The notes under the pieces were generated by a model. The model saw only the letters and a list, made by a program, of their open reading frames with translations, had not been told where the DNA came from and made no database searches. A DNA stretch of 64,000 nucleotides from contig CM032666.1 of assembly GCA_019095985.1 (NCBI GenBank), positions 45,828,703 through 45,892,702 on the forward strand. Direction: 5' to 3'. This document shows positions 10,818-25,236 of the stretch, piece by piece (within the stretch, counting starts at the first letter, position 1; the number at the start of each line of letters is the position of its first letter). This DNA comes from Streblospio benedicti. Taxonomy: Eukaryota > Annelida > Polychaeta > Spionida > Spionidae. Both the position numbers and the translations under genes were made by a program.

Positions 10818-13114
10818 TGTCACATTTATTAAATTCATCACTGTGTTTTACGATGTGTTTGCATTATGATAGCAAAAAAGCAGCCCTGCCACATACATGT
10901 ACATGGATGTTGTGCTTGTCACACTGGCAGATAATTTGAGGGGGAGGTCTTTTATTTGAAGACCTTTTGAAAAACATTCATTTCTCTAATGTCAACTCCC
11001 ATCCCCATTTTCGGGTCGATTTTTTTTTCAAAATTTACTATTTATTCAGCTAAACATTGTATATGGTATATAATAGGTAGAATAGGACATTACATCCATT
11101 TATTGTTGCTGCCTCAGTTTAGACAAGTTTGTAAATAAGTTTGAGAACACCTTTACTAATTTATTGAATTTAGGCCATACAGAAATGCTAGAAAATTAGG
11201 TTGTTACATCAAAGCTGTCAGTTATTCAAGTTGATTGTAAGTTAATATTGCCTATGGGAAGTCATTTCATTGCAAAAATACAAGTGTAAGGCTTCAAACA
11301 ATCATTTGAAAGGTTTCAAATACTCTGGATGTGTATGCTAAAATTAAAGTGACGTTCAGATATTTTTAGATTGTTGATGCCCAGAATTTTGATGCATGCA
11401 AAGTTATTATTTGGAATATATATTATCATGGCACTTCGTCTTTGAGCACCTTGGATTTTATATGATAATGTGTTCTAATAACAATTGTGGGACTCGCATA
11501 ACTGGTTACTTTAATTTTCTTGACCGATGAAACAATCTTACAATATGATTGCTATTGTTAAACTTACTTATCTCAAGATGTAAGTAAAATATGATATGAT
11601 CTGTACAGACATGATTATATCATAAAGGCACTGAACTTCAGTTGGACTTGACTTTCAGATGAGTCCAAAAATTATAGACCCATGTTGACTGAATTCAAGA
11701 TGCATTTCCTCAAATCCCACTAACTTTTTGGCTAATAACTAAGTTCAGAATATTGTCAGAAATTGATATAAAACAGGTCCCTATTAAAAGATCTTTGTAA
11801 ATTTTGGAAAAATCTATGTTAGAATACCATGAACCTGCACATGCTAAATGATTCCATGGCAATATGAATTTGAATTTCCTGAAGATGTAACTGCGTTTCA
11901 GAGAACTTAATTGCACTGAGAATTTTTTTAAATATATTTGATACCACTTCCGTCCTAGGTGATGAGAAGTAACTAAAATTAGTGTCAATAAATGTAATCA
12001 TTAAGCAAAATTAGTTAATCACTAGTATTCATATGTTATTAATAAAAGCAAACTTTTTCTATGTTGATAGTTGTAACGTTTGTATAGAAACTGTTTAGCA
12101 GACAAGATAACCGCAGAAACATATGATAATATATATTTTGTATGAGCACACGAAATGTTTAAATGAAATCAATTCCTCTTAAACATTAGCGTTTTTAAAC
12201 TTTCTTCCTTATGCACTTAGGTATGCAGTAACTCAGCAAACGTGGGGGCCTGTGCATTGTTGTCACAAGATTTGACACCTAAACCTATCCCATTCCTGGT
12301 AACAAGCAATTAGCCACTGCTTTCCAACTGATTATTCTGGGACCAGATCCCTTTCTTTTACAAAGTGATTGTTCTTAGTTAGTGGCTGTCATAACTCATT
12401 TGTAAGATTTAGCTTCCATTTGCCATTAGGTTAGACCAACCTATAGGCATAGAATGGTGGTAGTTACAAACATGTTGATTTAAAGAAACCTGTGAAGTTC
12501 TTGTCGTGGGTTGGTCTGCTGGTGCTGTAGCAGTTGGTAACCCAACTACCAGTATAAAAGGAAGAAAATGGCTGTGACTAGTTAGAATTAATTTAGACAA
12601 GGGTCTTAGGACCTGCATATGACACAGAAAACTTTTAAGTTTTCTATGATAAACTTTAATATTGTATCACACATTTTCTGATAAGGATTAAACGCGTGGA
12701 AGCATTCAAATTTTCAAATATCTAGAAATTTGATTTTTGTGATTATCTATTAATTGCAATTAAGTAAAGATCCGTTGAAGACCATACATGTACTGCTTAA
12801 GATGAAATGTTACCTATCAAAGGATTAGATGAGTGATATGTTATAGAGAAGAGAGAAAGGGGCATATTCACGTCTTAGTTTTTCAAATACATCGACGACA
12901 TCAACAAATTGTTGATTGATATCTTTTATATCATGTAAATATGTTTCTTGAAGAATTAAGAAATAAAATGCCGGGAAGAAAAGCGCTAAAATCATTTGTG
13001 AAGAAATATTGTCTTCCCAAATTACCTAATCTATTTAGAACGAAGAGAAGGTAAGAAAATGGAATCACTGAATATTTATATAGCATTCTTTTTGTTACAC
13101 CATAGTAAAGGATT

Positions 13115-13232
13115 CTATATAGATGCAGGTGTCAACACCTCGACATACGTCAATACCTCGTCACACATACATTTTAGTGAAGTGACGATCAACTGACGTA
13201 TGTCGATGTCAGGTGGCGCGCTCATCTATATA
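13115..13232. mobile_element. Small foldback MITE (~118 bp)
   Basis: TATATAGATG...CGACATACGTCA on the left pairs with TGACGTATGTCG...CATCTATATA on the right. The palindrome is imperfect but spans the whole element, and TA-rich flanks fit a TA target. Confidence 0.65.
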
Positions 13233-14421
13233 TATATTTATAACCAGTTACATTCAATGGTTCATATCCACTAGTCTGCATAGTGTGAATTGTAAATACA
13301 TGTATGATCATGTATTTGATTATTATTGTCATGTGATTGAAAAGTGTGATATTAATTTGGGCCGATGTATGTCAAAAATACAAGACTCCCCAAGACAGTT
13401 AAAAGTTTTGATGATAAAAATACTGGTTATCAGTAGGTTTATATTACTGATCACACTTAAACTAGGTATTGTGTTTAATCATTGTACCCTTTATAAAATA
13501 ACATTTGTTGTTAAACTTGCTTATAGGCATTTTAATCAAGGACAGTTCATCTAGGATTAAAGGTTTAATGTTTAACATCATAAAAACCCGTCTTGTATAT
13601 AACAAGCTCCTTATGTATGTCACTGTACTCATACTAGTAATTGTCCTGCCATAGGTGCAATATACATGTACAATGTACCTGTAACAATAGAGGTAACATA
13701 GATTGTTTGGGATCTAACAAATCTTCCCATCTGTGTATGCATCAGGTGTTGTTAGAGAGTGGACAACCATTGAGCTATTAAATTTGTAAATTACCATAGA
13801 TTAGATAGGTCATTTTAATATTCAGACACTGGCCCCCAATATGAGACAGTTTTTTTTAAATCTTTGTTATTTTCTAATATTTTTGTAATTTATTACATAC
13901 ATGTAATGATCAGTTGTTTGTTAATACATGTATGTATATATCTTAAAATTATTACTAATGATTATAGGTCCAAGCTGAAGTTTATTAATTTTCAATAGTT
14001 ATATTCTTAAAATATAGAGAAAAAAGGTAACACGCATTTTGATTTTTCTATGCAGTTAATCAGAGAAATAACCTTTACACTCCTCTTTGAAGTTAACTTT
14101 TTATACTTGTTGTATGGTACCAATGAGTTTATTTCTTGAAAATCTTCGCTGTCAATGTTTTCACAAACTTAAAGATCAAAGCTGACATTAACTCTTTTCT
14201 ACTATTACATGATAAAGGTTTCCCATTGCAACGTGATTGTTAAAAGATGGGATATTAAGTTGATTAAGATTAACCAAAATCAACCATAGAGTGATTGAAA
14301 TGTGTGTATTGACATTTTCCACTCAAATCAGTTGGCCTTATATATGTGTTTTATCTCCTGATTTGTATGAAAATATGCCACAGTCATCAATATATTTTCA
14401 ATCATTATTAATCTATTTTAG

Positions 14422-14613
14422 ATCAAGCACAACATTCAAGCTAAAGCACCGGGTGCGTGTATGTGAGGTATGGACAGCAGAATGTCTTGATGAGGTGTCT
14501 GAAGTGACCAGGACATCTGACAGATCATTTGTGTTAGGATGGCCAACCACCAATGTAGTCGTAACCTTTTCCTCGCCAGACATGAAAGATATCTGGTGCG
14601 AAAAGTTGAAGGA
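14422..14613 (+). CDS. ARHGAP20: ARHGAP20 exon 4: rest of PH domain
   Basis: The acceptor is TCTATTTTAG and the donor GTAAGT (14614). It encodes residues ~95-158, with FKLKHRVRVCEVWTAECLDE, SFVLGWPTTNVVVTFSS and a closing helix with the usual C-terminal PH tryptophan (DMKDIWCEKLKE). SFVLGWPT.N.V.TFSS.......W is almost identical to vertebrate ARHGAP20. The PH domain probably gives phosphoinositide or membrane binding (family inference). Confidence 0.96.
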
Positions 14614-15638
14614 GTAAGTAATATATAAATTCACATTAGCTATTTTCCAATGCTTTGTTTTCAAATATAAATACTCTGTATCAAATTATAATAATATTTA
14701 ATACCACATGTGACTCGAATTATAATAATATTTAATACCACATGGCATACCGTCATAATGATCATAAGACACAGCACCACCAGAGTTAAGTAGAAGTGGG
14801 ACTATGAATATGACAACTGTCAATACAGAGGCAACAATGTTACTAGTTAGAAGATTTAAACACTGTTCAGATGACATCAAGCAATGTTTATTCTACCGTA
14901 TTGCTCAAGTACATATTGTTCACAGCTTTGGTATGATTACGGATGAGAATCTTTCAAAAAATGCATAGTGGCTTACAGTGACATTTATAAAACACTGTTT
15001 AGTATCCAGCATGGTGAGCGGGTGGTAAGAGTATGTCACAAATATATGTTTTAATTAATGTAGACTTTTGTAATGTGGTACATTGTAACTAGCAAAAGTG
15101 TTTTTTCTTTTATGAAGAGATTTCCTACTTCTGACGATCTAATATTATCTGTACATTGTTCAGAGTAGTTTTCATTTGTACAATTCACTTTTATCAAAGA
15201 GATGGAAGAAGTTAATTTAGATGTTTTGAGTATGATATTATATATGATTTTATGTTCCTGTGAGATGGTTTAACTTTATTTTTATTTCTTGTTATGTCAT
15301 ATATACAAAACCTGTTTTGCATTTTCCAGTTATTATGTGGCACACGTGTCAATGCTTCATGAGTTCACTAACAAAGTAGTTTCTAAATAGTTTGAATTCT
15401 TCATCATACAATAGGACCTGTGTATCTCAAGCTGTGATACCTCAAAGTTATGGATAACTCACACAAATAACACTTACCCTTCATATTTTTACTATTAATC
15501 ACTCTGAGAACATCAAATAACTCAAATTTTAAATCACTTCAAGTATTGAATTAAAAAGGTACATCTATACACATTTGTTTGAAAGATTTATAGAAGCTTC
15601 TTTTTGAAGTTTGAAGTTTTTTATTGCATCTTTTGTAG
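14614..15638 (+). other. Intron 4
   Basis: 1.0 kb, AT-rich. A local duplication of AATTATAATAATATTTAATACC lies near 14,685-14,745. No gene or transposon seen. Confidence 0.75.
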
Positions 15639-15726
15639 ACATATCATTGCTGAAAAAGAAAAAGAACAACCACGAGCTGTGCCAGTGAAAATTGTCAACA
15701 AGGATATTGATAATAACCTACCAGCA
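15639..15726 (+). CDS. ARHGAP20: ARHGAP20 exon 5: PH-RA linker and first RA strand
   Basis: Acceptor TTTTGTAG, donor GTAAGT; 88 bp, phase 2 to phase 0. It encodes HIIAEKEKEQPRAVPVKIVN followed by KDIDNNLPA. The VPVKIVNKDI stretch matches the start of the RA domain (human IPLKIFAKDI). The charged EKEKEQP linker is conserved with vertebrates in position and character. Confidence 0.95.
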
Positions 15727-16817
15727 GTAAGTTTCTCATTTCATTATCTTCATGTCAAGTCGGGTAAAATAAGAAAATATTAGAATGATTCTCATTATTA
15801 ATTTTATGACAAAGTTTGTGGCTCAAGATTTCTTTTTTCAAGTACCTCCTATTTCATCAAACCATATACTTAGATCTTTTTATAATGCTTGGACATTGGA
15901 GGTGTTTACATAGAGTTTCTACATAATCAAGACTGACAATTATTTGCAAGTTTGTCAAACAACTTGCATGCATTGTAAACATCTCCTGTCCAGTTCATTG
16001 ACAGATTTATAGTCACATTTTGTTCCTGTACAGGGAAACGTGATTGTTAAAAACGTGATTGTCAAAACGTGTCATACAATTCAACCAAAATCATTTTAAT
16101 GTATCTGACTGAGATCATTTTATTGATAATATTAAAATGTCCATGAACATTGACTATTATAAGAAGTAAGATATGCACTTAAATAGGACGAAAAAAGTAA
16201 TTTTACTTATCATAACTTGCTAAATAAATGGTGTACTTGTGCAGATATTGTGGGCTGTTATTTACTGAATAGAAATCAAAATGGGGAAAATACATGTTTT
16301 GTGTTATAAAAATTAAGTAGTATATATGCAGAAAACCAAATATTTGAATTTCGTATCATTTTTATAATCAACATTAGTGCTGAGTAATGATCATTAGTAA
16401 TAGTTTGGTGCATTTTGTAAATATACATGTGTTATATTACTACATACGGGATAAATGTCACAGTTGGGGACCTGCTGATTCTGGTGTTATTGCTTTAGCT
16501 GTTCTGTCTTATAAAGATAGGGATATAATGGAAGATATGTATATTATTTGGTAATGAATATATACATAATACTTTTTAAATCCATAATATAACACTATAA
16601 GTGTTTGACTTAGAAAATCATTATGTTAATCACGAACCCTGTACATATGCATAGAAATATCCCACAAAAGTACAAACAGGACCTGTGTGGGTGAATCCTG
16701 CCCAAAGGCACCGGCATCAGAATACGTAACACAACTCCTTAACATCATATAATATACATTATGAAGATATAGAATAACCAATTCGCTAGTGAATCACCTG
16801 CATATATTGTATTTCAG
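15727..16817 (+). other. Intron 5
   Basis: 1.1 kb, AT-rich. The only structure seen is a short direct repeat, AACGTGATTGTTAAAAACGT, at ~16,036. No coding signal. Confidence 0.75.
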
Positions 16818-16895
16818 TACAAGACAATTCTTGTGAATAATGATGAAGAAGCTCATGAAGTTGTGCAGAGATGCATGGGTGACTTCAACATCACA
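16818..16895 (+). CDS. ARHGAP20: ARHGAP20 exon 6: Ras-association domain
   Basis: The exon is exactly 26 codons, phase 0 at both ends, with acceptor TATTTCAG and donor GTAAGT. It encodes YKTILVNNDEEAHEVVQRCM then GDFNIT: RA strand 2 and the helix after it, where the Lys/Thr-rich strand forms the GTPase interface in RA domains. Skipping this exon would keep the frame. Confidence 0.95.
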
Positions 16896-17723
16896 GTAAG
16901 TGTTATTAAATGATGTTAATTGAATATGTAGTCAAATAGATACATTTATAATTCTCATATCATACTATGATTCATGCACAATGTTATACATCTGGTTGAT
17001 AATATGATAATTTAAGATAAGCAATTAATATTATGAGTTCCATGCACGTATTATTTTCTGCAATTCTCAATATATGTGAAGACGCTGGTAAAGTACCAAT
17101 TCAAATATTACTAGACATTCATGAGAGTTCCATACTTATTTTGATGCATGTTGATATGAATTGGATTAAATCAGTGCACATGGGACAAATTAAAGTTAAA
17201 TCAACATCCTGTTGATATACTAGGAACTTAACAAAATGGGGGAAATAATCAAATTGTCAAATATTTTATTGATTTTATGTGGGTAGAACTTAGAAAGGCA
17301 TAAACATTGTAAAACAAATATTTGATAGATAGATGTATCTCAAAATTAAGAAATATATATTATATATTTATTCAATTTAAAAAATACTTGATAATAATTG
17401 ATGATGATATTGAAGGTTTAACATTTTATTTCAACTTATTGCTAAAGGTACAATTGTACACATTTTTGTGAAACAAACATTACTTAAGATTTATAAACAC
17501 CAACTTCTGAAATGTCATGGTACTCTTTGCTTGCCAAGAAATTCCAGCTTTTACTCATTGTTTTATGGATCTGTTAGATCAGGTGGTTTGAAAAGATATG
17601 ACTGAGTTGTTTCAAAAATAGGTGTGAAGCATGCTTTTACTGTTTGCTCTTCAGCAATTTCCCATTATATACAAGAAATTATTGCATTAACTACATTGTT
17701 TAGGAAACAAATAAAACTAGATC

Positions 17724-17867
17724 AAAAGTGCTTAGAGAGCACAACAAGAATGTTGACTCATGGGCATAAAGATATTTTACTTTAATCATGTTTAGAAAGC
17801 ACTTACAATCCAAAATCACACTCGTGCTATAAGCTGCTATGCAATGTTGTGCTCTCTGAGCACTTTT
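17724..17867. mobile_element. Foldback MITE, GTGCT...AGAGAGCACAAC ends
   Basis: AAAAGTGCTTAGAGAGCACA at the left mirrors TGTGCTCTCTGAGCACTTTT at the right. The interior also pairs partly (ATGTTG/CAATGTT). I recall such ends from bivalve introns, but no search was run. Confidence 0.7.
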
Positions 17868-18219
17868 CATTTAGTTATCAAAGGGCCAAAGTTCAACAAA
17901 GGTAATGGTCACCAGTCGCATAAATATTGTATCAAATACAAAGGTCTGATGTTTATAGCTGTATTGAACTACTACGTAAAATGCCATATTTGACCGCAAT
18001 TCGCCTTCTCAAAGGAACACTTTAATTGACAAAGTGCCAAAATTTGACACTGATGATGGTCTCTAGGTATGTAAGCAGTGTATTAAATTTGAAGCTCAGT
18101 TCCAGGTGTATTGAAACTATGGAAGAAAATGGCAAAAAACGACCTGATATGGCCTTCTGAAATTCACACTTAAATTGGCAAATTGTCCAAGTTAAACACA
18201 TGATAGCTGCTAAGCATGT

Positions 18220-18774
18220 TAAGTCGCTGTCACATAGAAAAAACTGATGAAACACGTATGTAGGACGCACAAATGTTTTGGTGTGTTTTCTCTATGCGTG
18301 GAGCTCCGTAGAAAATATGACAAAATTTATTGGCAGATGTAACACAAATTATGTGCGCAAAAAACACTTAAAATGCTCGAATGCTTCACGGATTGTCGAC
18401 GTATACCAACTTATACCAACGCAAACTTACAATTTTATGTTCTAGTGAGTTTTTTTAGCCTGCCGACCACCACAGATGAATGGCCGATGTATAAAGTAAT
18501 GCCCGTAAGATCTACATATAATTTACGGTTGTGTCACGATACAATCACGTATAGTCTACGCACAATATCAATATCCATCCGTGCCAATACTTTTGAACAT
18601 TCCAAAGGGATTAGCGAGGATGGTTCTACATCTCAAATCCTCCTGTGCAATTCACTGTCTATAAAATGTATGACACACTGATTGTCGGCGCATCTACCTG
18701 GATGGACCACATACAACAAAAATCTATCCATGTTATATACGGGTTTTATCAGTTTTTTCTGTGACAGTGACTTA
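18220..18774. mobile_element. Non-autonomous TIR element, ~555 bp
   Basis: TAAGTCGCTGTCACATAGAA with AAACTGATGAAACACGTAT at the left is the inverted repeat of the right end (ATACGGGTTTTATCAGTTTT then TGTGACAGTGACTTA). The TIR is ~43 bp with few mismatches. The centre has no transposase frame. The superfamily cannot be set because no clear target duplication was found. Confidence 0.7.
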
Positions 18775-21716
18775 TGCATTATATCAAGTTTGAATGTGTT
18801 TCAGTATTAAAAATATTACAGTAAAATTTCCAAAACAGGCCATAAATGGCCCTGTAGAAACTACAATTTAATTGCAATAATTTAGATACTCACACAGTAC
18901 TCATACATAGATTCATACTGTTTTATCCACTGTGGCCAACCATAATAGCAAACCACAAAGACACTCAAAATTAAAAAACCTTTGAGACTTTCTGCTTGTC
19001 AACCATAAAGCCATTAGATAATAAGTGAAATGCTTAACAGTTTAAAAGTCAGCCAAAATTGTAGACATTAGAAAATAATAGAATTATAACAAATTTATGA
19101 TCACAGGTTGGGATTTTACTGTCTGTAAATTGGAGTGGAAACAACAAGTAGAATGACAAAATTATGGACAAAAAATGCATTTAAATGAAAATTATGATGC
19201 AAAAATGCTTTTATTCATATGACAGGGTATGTTTTTTATGAGACATGAAAATAGGTAATTCCTTAGAATGTCTTGTAAACGATAGGTCCTACACAAAAGC
19301 ATCTTATAAACTTTCATATGACATACATGTAGGTATTGAGCGTTTTATGTGTACAGTTCCCTGAAAATAGCACTGTTAATTGATGATTTATGATGAATAA
19401 TAGATCAATTAGCAATGTCAAAAGACATGTCATATCAGTTAATAGATTAAAAAAATAATTGCCAATGCACTTAAAAGAAATCTAACATTGAGGGAATAGT
19501 ATCTTCACACCATCTCTGGGGTCTATATACGGTTTTGAAGACAGGTGAATGCCTCATAAATCAGACAAAATAATCCAAAATCTCTAACAATTTTGCAGCA
19601 CAGAAATGATTTTTGTAGCTAAGATGTGCACAAGGTTAAGCATTTGACGAAACGTGAAATTTGGGGAAATGTTTCTGATAGCTTTCCCAAAGTCTATTGT
19701 CCATTGATCCTTCAAGGCTGCTAACATTTACAAATTACATATCCAAATGAACCTTTTTAGCTACCAAATTCAGCCAAATGATACCATTCAAAGCCAAAAA
19801 GTTAAGTAGCTTGGAGTCACGTATAAATTTGCATTGAGACAGGTTTATTTACAATAGTTCATTTTTTTCCATATTTTTCCATGCGTAAATCATGCATTAT
19901 TTTGGTGTTGAGAGTGATATTTATCAAACATAAAGTTTCCATCTAGGCATTTTGTTATTATTAAAATTATAAATAAACTCAATTAGAGTTTATTTCAGGT
20001 CAATATTTGTGCATTGCAATATGGAATCCATATTGTTTAACATAAATTTTATGGAATGTTGAAAACAGCCACAATTATGCCATGGCCTATAGCAAAATTA
20101 AAGCAGCCAATCCCATGTTTTCACTTGATATTTATACACGTTGGTTACGGTTTTATATATTCTTATATCACAAAATTGAAATTGACATATAATTTCATTG
20201 ATTATCATGCTTCAGAACTGTCTGATAATCGTTAAAGACCTGTATCATACCTCTTTGGACTAACTATAAACAGAATGGTATCAATCATGTACATGTGTAG
20301 ACCCTACCACATTTTCAGGAGTTGCACACGTCCTAAGATAGCCCATGCGCAATATGTGAAATTCAGTTTTATAAGAAGTTATTTTAATTTAAGATGCTAT
20401 AGGAAAATAGGAACTAAAATGCTTCCACCTAAATGATATACTTTTGGGCATTTAGTTCTAGCATTTTCTTTATTAGTTGTCCAAACACAATGAGTGATAA
20501 AAGAAAATGTCACAATCATGCTGAAAATGTCTTACTTGTGTGTGGGTCGAATATAAATTCGATATTCATAATTACTAAATTATGACAATTGTTGACACTG
20601 GTCAGAACCATTTTGTTTTTTCCCTCATTGTAGTAAATACTTTTAGATGAATACATTTTTTCTTGAATAAAGATAATGATCTGTAGTCAAATTACTATCA
20701 CAATTGCTGACTTTTTTTCTCCATCTTGCCATCTATGCCAGGGTAAAAAGTATCACAGTCAGCATCCTATTGTTTCAGTGGTGGAAAAAGCTTGTTTATG
20801 ACACACATTACTTTATATTTGATATGCTCTGGTTAATTTTTGCTTTATGAATTGAAATTTATCAATGAATATTGTTTGTCATAAGATGCATGCGTGTGCT
20901 TTTGACATGGAATAATCGTTATTAACGTAAGACATAAAAATTGCAAACGTGGTAAGAACATAAAATATAGAGATCCTGTGCAAGAAGAGGCCAGTTGAAG
21001 GGGGTATGTGCCCCTGAAACGTAGCAAACGTAAATACAGTTTCTGTGCTCCTAACAAAATGTTAGTGTCTTATATGAAATTTTGAGTTTTCTTGTGAAAC
21101 AATCGCATATGGATTTATTTTCAGTTTGATATGAACTTTACACTATTGTATGAATTTTATAAAATATACCAAAATTGGTACAAAACTGTGCATTATTTTT
21201 TCCAATGCATATTTAGAACTAAAAATCAAGGCAAAATAATTAAAAAGTCTAAGAATAAAATCTATTGTTATGATTTAGTCTTTGGTTTGACACAGACATA
21301 TATTTATACATAACCATGTATACACTGTTATACTTTACACTTTGTTTGACCATTTGAAAAGGAAATAATATCAGACATACATGTATTTAAATATCTTTTC
21401 AATTCACTTTGTGGTGAGAAATATTTCATATATTTGACCATTGTCGGCTGCTTTGGTGTGGATCATGCATTACTTGAACTAATGGGTGTTGACAGCCTCG
21501 CGGGTGGTTCACCACAAGGAGTGGCAAAACAAAAGCACAACCTTTCTTATTTAGCAGGTCAACAAAGAGAGGCAAGTGTTAGCCATAGGCAAATCACAAT
21601 CTTTAACCTAATGAATTAGTCTGTTCATTGCGGAGGGAGACTTTTAGGTTTGGTTCTGTCAGCGGCCGTTCATGTCCACGTTATTTTATGCAAGAAACAG
21701 CTTTATCAGGGCCGTC

Positions 21717-23078
21717 GCACCCGCTCCAACACTCCGCCATTTGTCGGACCACTATTTTTCAAGAATTTATTACGTAATAACGTAATTACGTAATATTCAC
21801 TCTATAGACTAACCGTTCTGCAATATATTTATTGAAGTTACGGAAGTTGCGTAACTTCCAGAGACTTATATATAGTTTGACTAAGAAGTCAGTGACCTTA
21901 AATGACCCTAAATGACCAGTCTTTGTCTATTGTCTTTTTTTATGGTCACGTGAGAATGCTTTCTTTGTAACAGGGTACATGAGGGTTCATTTGTATATAT
22001 GCACTGATTGTCGGGCACATCCTAGTTACGTTTCACTTCTAGAACAAAACTAGACAAGATTTGTGACATATGGTATGCAGCATGTGGTCGCATTTTTGGG
22101 TTTTTTTTGTGTTTTTTTTCTGTTTCTGCTGCCTTACAAAGGATCGTTCACAAATGACGTCACCCGGCAGGGGGGGTACAGCAAAAGATGACGAAAGGTG
22201 ACAGGGGGGGACATGTTTCGACATCTCTAGTGTCCTTCTCAACTTTACAAAATCAAAATCAAACAACAATGCCATCATATTTTATACCATCTCTATACCA
22301 AAATATCATTTTATACTAAATTATTCTAAATTGTACCCGTAGACGCCCACCACTCCTTGCTCTGAGAGATACATCTTTATCACACATACACTCATTAGGA
22401 ACATACACTCATTTCTTAATGAGTGTATGTGTGATGAAGATGTATCTCTCAGAGCAAGGAGTGGTGGGCGTCTACGGGTATAATTTAGAATAATTTAGTA
22501 TAATATGATATTTTGGTATAGAGATGGTATAAAATATGATTGGCATTGTTGTTTGATTTTGATTTTGTAATGTTGAGAAGGACACTAGAGATGTCGAAAA
22601 ATGTCTAGATAAATTTAAATTTGATTTTTCACAAAAAATAGAACTTTTGTTGTAAGGCAGCAGAAACACAAAAAAAAAAAAAAAAAAAAATAGAACAAAA
22701 CTAAATCGTAGTTTATAACTGTTAAAGTTCAAATATGTTCGTGTTTAGGCTCAACATTTCTAAAATAATGCATTGATGGATTTGAAGGCAAGATGGACTT
22801 TAATTTGATACACAGGTATTATTACTTTAACTTATAAAAGCCGAAAGGCACGAAAAATTCATACGATGCCTCCATTATCGCCCATATGGGAGTGGTCATA
22901 GAAAAGTAATTTGTTTGAAAAAATAGCTCTCAAATTTCATCATTTGTGTTGTAAATTTTTTTTTCTGGGGGTGCATGCCCCCAGACCCCCTAGCCTTTTC
23001 GGCGACTACATGTCAATGTTTGCATCCCTACGTTGCTCATTTTGTCAGACCACTCTTAAGGTGCGTGCGACAGCCCTG
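21717..23078. mobile_element. Non-autonomous DNA transposon, CAGGG ends, 5-bp TSD
   Basis: It begins CAGGGCCGTCGCACC and ends GGTGCGTGCGACAGCCCTG, inverted repeats with a few mismatches. Directly outside stand TTTAT and TTTAT, an exact 5-bp target duplication. Near the right end is a GGGGGTGCATGCCCCCAGAC string like that in the 30.6 and 60.5 kb elements. It carries a 590-bp hairpin (22100-22690) but no transposase frame. Possibly a hAT relative of the 5-bp-TSD type (inference). Confidence 0.75.
22100..22690. repeat. Long imperfect hairpin inside the 21.7-kb element
   Basis: Arms of ~280 bp are centred near 22,408. GTACCCGTAGACGCCCACCA (left) answers TGGTGGGCGTCTACGGGTAT (right), CGACATCTCTAGTGTCCTTC answers GAAGGACACTAGAGATGTCG, and TCTGCTGCCTTACAA answers TTGTAAGGCAGCAGA. 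The left arm has a ~75-bp stretch around a TGACGTCACCCGGCAG string that the right arm lacks. RNA from either strand could fold into a long duplex. Confidence 0.8.
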
Positions 23079-25236
23079 TTTATTGAATGAAAACTTTTAT
23101 AACTATAGCCTTGTAAATAAGTTGAATTATAACAAAAGAGTTTCTCACACAATTTTAAGTTTCGTGAACTCGACCAAAATTTGAGAATGTTAACAAGGTC
23201 TTAAGATTTTGTATATACTACAAAGTCATTCAAAATATTGCAAATAAAACTCTTATTATGCGAGAAATGTAAACCGAAAAGAATGATTTTCGTCAGACAT
23301 AACTTGGACGGTGCACATAAGAACTCGCCTCTCTCTTCCATATTAAATGTCATGTCTGCAGTCAGAAATCCACAATCAGAGTACAAATGTATGTCTGGCG
23401 AAAATCATTCGATTATATGCAACATCACCTGACCTTGTGTTTTAGTTAGCAAGATGGCATGGTATTATTTTTAAAGGTGTAATAAATATTAAATGTGGAA
23501 AATATATATATTACAGTGTATTGTCCTTACACTTGCAACGGAAAAGGCATTATTCATTGATACTACTGGACTTAACAGAACAAATATTATTTTGGCTGAA
23601 CATTATCTTTAAGGCAGTGGCATTTACTTTTACACCAAAAACTTCCTGCTTATTGCCAATGTAATTAAGGCTACTTGACCATGATTTTGTAGTGCTTAGT
23701 GTAGTCATTTGTATACAATTGGTCTCTATGCAAAGTAGAAAGTAACAAGTTAATAATCCTTTTTATGCAATACCTTAAGAGGTGGTCACACACAATTTCA
23801 CAGCTAAATCACTCCAAAAGCTTATGAAAATCTAGTGGACATGGTCATCAGTGGTAATTTTTGATTAATTTTAGTCTTACACATGCCTTGTATGTGGTGT
23901 AGCTGCCAGCTGCAGTTACTCTGCTTGAAGCATTGTCTAAGTATGGCTAACCACGTCCCGCCACTTGTGAGGTCAAAAATACTGCTATGGCAGTAGAGGG
24001 CACGTTTTTTTATGTCCATGCTCAAGACGTGATCAACAGTGCTGCAGACCAGATAAACGCCGTTTTCCGCCATAGAGAACTACATGTACTAGGCTTTCCA
24101 CATATTGTTGCACCTTCCCAAGTACTGATCACTTGCTGGAGCACTGATTATCACTTGTGTTAAGAGTTGTACGTCTTTGTGAGGTGTGCTGTCCGTTGAT
24201 TTGCATGGATTTTTTTTTGTTTTTTTGAGCAGTTTAAAACTTACCACATCGAACTCCATTCAGATTTGTCCTCACGTCTTGCCACATGTATAAATTGACT
24301 GTAGCATGTCTTTAAAACTCATCAATATCAATGACACAATCATGTTTATAAAGGTTTCTTGACTGTTTGGACATGATCTGGATGTAGAGCACAGTGACTG
24401 ATTGGCCCATATAACTCTTGGTTGGTGTGTCAGAAATTTGTCAAAGTTGCTGAACAAAATGATATACTAGGTAATATAAGCATACAAAAGTTCCTGATCA
24501 AAATAATATACTAGGTAATATAAACATAATACTATATTATAAATAGCATATGGCTGTGAATTTATGTAAGAAAATTCATCCTTGAAGTAAAGACTTATTT
24601 AGATATACAGTGTAGGGGGATTAAGGCCAGAGGGCTTTGTCAATAAATCTGTCTGAAAAAACTAATACCCAAGTTACTCTTTTCAATTATAGATGAAATG
24701 GTCACAATTTTTATTTTATTTGTAATTCTTCTGTGGCCTGAAGAAATGTTTTATGGTCTTGTTTTTTCTTCTAATGAAAACAAAGAATTTCAACATCGAT
24801 AATATTTAATTGACTCGAAATTAGAAATGTGTCCATTATTTGATGATAGTTTATTGGCATTTAGCATTTACACAAACTAAAATACATGTCATAGTTGTTG
24901 CCAACCATATTTTATTTTAATGCATCAATGCTTAGATACAACTAAGTTATTTGTAAACATAACCTAGACAGAGAAATTCTAAGACCATGTTTTATATAAT
25001 CCATTACAAGTGTTACTTGTGACCTACTTATCTGAATTCTCTGGTGAAATTCTGTTTTACTCATGTTCTCATGTTATATACACGTACATGTATTGAGAAG
25101 TTATTGCTATTATGAACAGCTTTTTATAATAAACATATACAATGTATATGACCAGTTATGTGCCTAAGGCCAACAATATATGGGATAGGTCTCTTAAAAA
25201 TTGTGAGATCATTCATTTTTTAGAAACATTTGAAAT

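Larger units (their letters stand above)
10622..14421 (+). other. Intron 3
   Basis: 3.8 kb. It contains two small inverted-repeat elements (10654-10817 and 13115-13232). The remainder, including 10,820-13,100 and 13,240-14,420, is AT-rich without recognised content. The open stretch just before exon 4 (14291-14421) is not supported as coding because a strong acceptor lies at 14421. Confidence 0.75.
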
